5,724 nt of DNA from CAYVLI01 sp964452105 [NCBI: uncultured Nitrospinota bacterium]. GTDB taxonomy: Bacteria > JAUXIQ01. Numbering within the stretch: the stretch's first letter is position 1; the number at the start of each line of letters is the position of its first letter. Position numbers and translations under genes: made by a program. Below are positions 5,167 to 5,724 of this stretch, one piece after another. The DNA lies in assembly GCA_964452105.1 (NCBI GenBank), contig CAYVLI010000075.1, positions 2,033-7,756 of the forward strand, written 5' to 3'. The notes under the pieces were generated by a model, which had not been told where the DNA came from, did not search any database, and saw only the letters and a program-made list of their open reading frames with translations.

Positions 5167-5367
5167 TTGGCAGAGGGAACAGTAAAGTGGTTCAATGAGA
5201 AGAAGGGTTATGGATTCATAGAGCAGGATGGCGAAGGAGACCTGTTCGTCCATTATTCTGCCATCACCATGCCGGGATTCAAGACGCTCAAAGAAGGAGA
5301 CAGGGTCAGCTTCGACGTTGAGCAGACGGATAGAGGGCGCAGCGCTAAGAACGTCAGAATAATTTAA
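5167..5367 (+). CDS. Cold shock protein, CspA/CspB family
   Basis: A 66-residue single-domain nucleic acid chaperone that binds single-stranded RNA and DNA and melts mRNA structure. The sequence [20 protein letters not shown] holds the conserved KWFN start and RNP1 (KGYGFI, 13-18). RNP2 is LFVHYS (26-31), followed by '[17 protein letters not shown]' and 'AKNV'. The binding aromatics W8, F17, F27 and H29 are all present, and the length is exactly that of the family. The start is TTG at 5167: an AAGGAGGT at 5152-5159 lies seven bases before it, and the protein then begins M-A-E-G-T-V-K as in relatives. An upstream GTG at 5134 would add 11 unlikely residues and place the ribosome binding site inside the gene. 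A structured leader and a strong terminator bracket it, so it is monocistronic. Whether it is truly cold-induced or constitutive cannot be told. Confidence 0.96.
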   Translation: MAEGTVKWFNEKKGYGFIEQDGEGDLFVHYSAITMPGFKTLKEGDRVSFDVEQTDRGRSAKNVRII

Positions 5368-5385
5368 CTCGAACCCGAATTAAGA

Positions 5386-5422
5386 AAAAGAGGGCATCTT
5401 ACCAGGTGGGATGCCCTCTTTT
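5386..5422 (+). terminator. Strong rho-independent terminator after the cold shock gene (bidirectional)
   Basis: AAAAGAGGGCATC (5386-5398) and GATGCCCTCTTTT (5410-5422) form a perfect 13-bp stem around an 11-base loop, ending in TTTT. The core GAGGGCATC/GATGCCCTC is GC-rich. On the minus strand the same hairpin is followed by TTTTTCTT, so it could also stop leftward transcription. It starts 18 bases after the stop codon of the cold shock gene. Confidence 0.92.
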
Positions 5423-5724
5423 CGTTCCGCACCACCCTTATCGGAAGGCAGCAGACTGCCTGGCCAGAGACCTCCCCGAACTCTCAACTCTTCAAAATAT
5501 CAAAACATCTCTAAAACCAGAATAATTGAGGGCCGCTAACGCCATCTAACGACGTTTCATAGAAGTATAAAAGTAAAGGAAAAGAACAAGACCCACGGGA
5601 ACCTTCAGTGACAGAACCAGTATAGACTGCATCCTGTTCTCGGTCTTCTCATACGAAAATCTCAAACAAAAAACAGCGTTCCCGTTCCTCCTGCTAAAAA
5701 AAAGTGACATCATCACTAAAAAAA
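5423..5724. other. 302-base right-hand stretch without a confident gene
   Basis: Past the terminator I see only the weak minus-strand frame, a 6-bp hairpin AGGCAG/CTGCCT (5446-5461) without a T-run, and a terminal AGTGA/TCACT (5703-5717) flanked by A-runs. The last could be a weak minus-strand terminator for a gene beyond the window. Confidence 0.4.
5546..5713 (-). CDS. Possible small minus-strand ORF of unknown function
   Basis: From ATG at 5713 (a second ATG follows at 5710) to a TAG at 5548-5546 is an open frame of 55 codons. The frame stays open to the window edge, so it could also be the 3' end of a longer gene. The end reads 'MQSILVLSLKVPVGLVLFLY' and then FYTSMKRR, which looks like one membrane helix followed by a basic end. 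No ribosome binding site is well placed before either ATG, the start lies in an A/T homopolymer-rich stretch, and I recognise no family. It may be spurious. Confidence 0.18.
   Translation of the reverse strand: MMSLFFSRRNGNAVFCLRFSYEKTENRMQSILVLSLKVPVGLVLFLYFYTSMKRR

Noticed and set aside
5703-5717. AGTGA/TCACT hairpin with T8 on the minus strand
   Set aside because: The stem is only five pairs and mostly AT; too weak to call a terminator without knowing what lies beyond the edge.

Overview
The window reads as a stretch of bacterial chromosome with moderate GC. It holds five complete plus-strand genes and one truncated minus-strand gene at the left edge. A type IV pilus PilX-like protein, a periplasmic c-type cytochrome, a DUF1848 protein and degenerate 'ATTCCCGCGAAAGCGGGAAT'-type intergenic repeats together suggest a Gram-negative respiring bacterium, with Nitrospirota or the former Deltaproteobacteria as likely candidates. 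That placement is inferred from gene content and style, not from a marker gene. Three of the six genes (regulator, pilus-like protein, cold shock protein) appear to start with TTG.

Left part (1-1515): an XRE-family helix-turn-helix regulator, cut by the window edge, reads leftward from a TTG at 296. It is divergent from a 314-residue DUF1848 protein with a C-terminal radical-SAM-like CxxxCxxC motif. The spacer contains two back-to-back sigma70-type promoters whose -10 boxes overlap inside one palindrome (370-379). The regulator may therefore control its own promoter and the DUF1848 gene.

Middle part (1516-2809): a near-consensus promoter (1601-1629) and a structured leader precede a small secreted mono-heme cytochrome c with a histidine-rich tail. 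A 564-base gap follows. It holds degenerate short palindromic repeats and possible decayed coding sequence, and no gene I can support.

Right part (2810-5724): an orphan PilX-like protein has an unusual leader (small hairpin, run of eight G, then GGAG). It is followed by a secreted staphylococcal-nuclease-type enzyme with an N-terminal YHYH-type histidine module, then a 66-residue cold shock protein. The cold shock leader can form two hairpins with a competing loop interaction, and a strong bidirectional terminator closes the gene. The last 300 bases hold only a weak minus-strand reading frame.

The genes are separated by gaps of about 110-560 bases and most have their own promoter candidate, so this looks like a series of single-gene units and not an operon. 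I see no clear new multi-gene system. The most unusual signals are regulatory: the shared -10 palindrome, the cold shock leader, and the G8 tract before the pilus-like gene.
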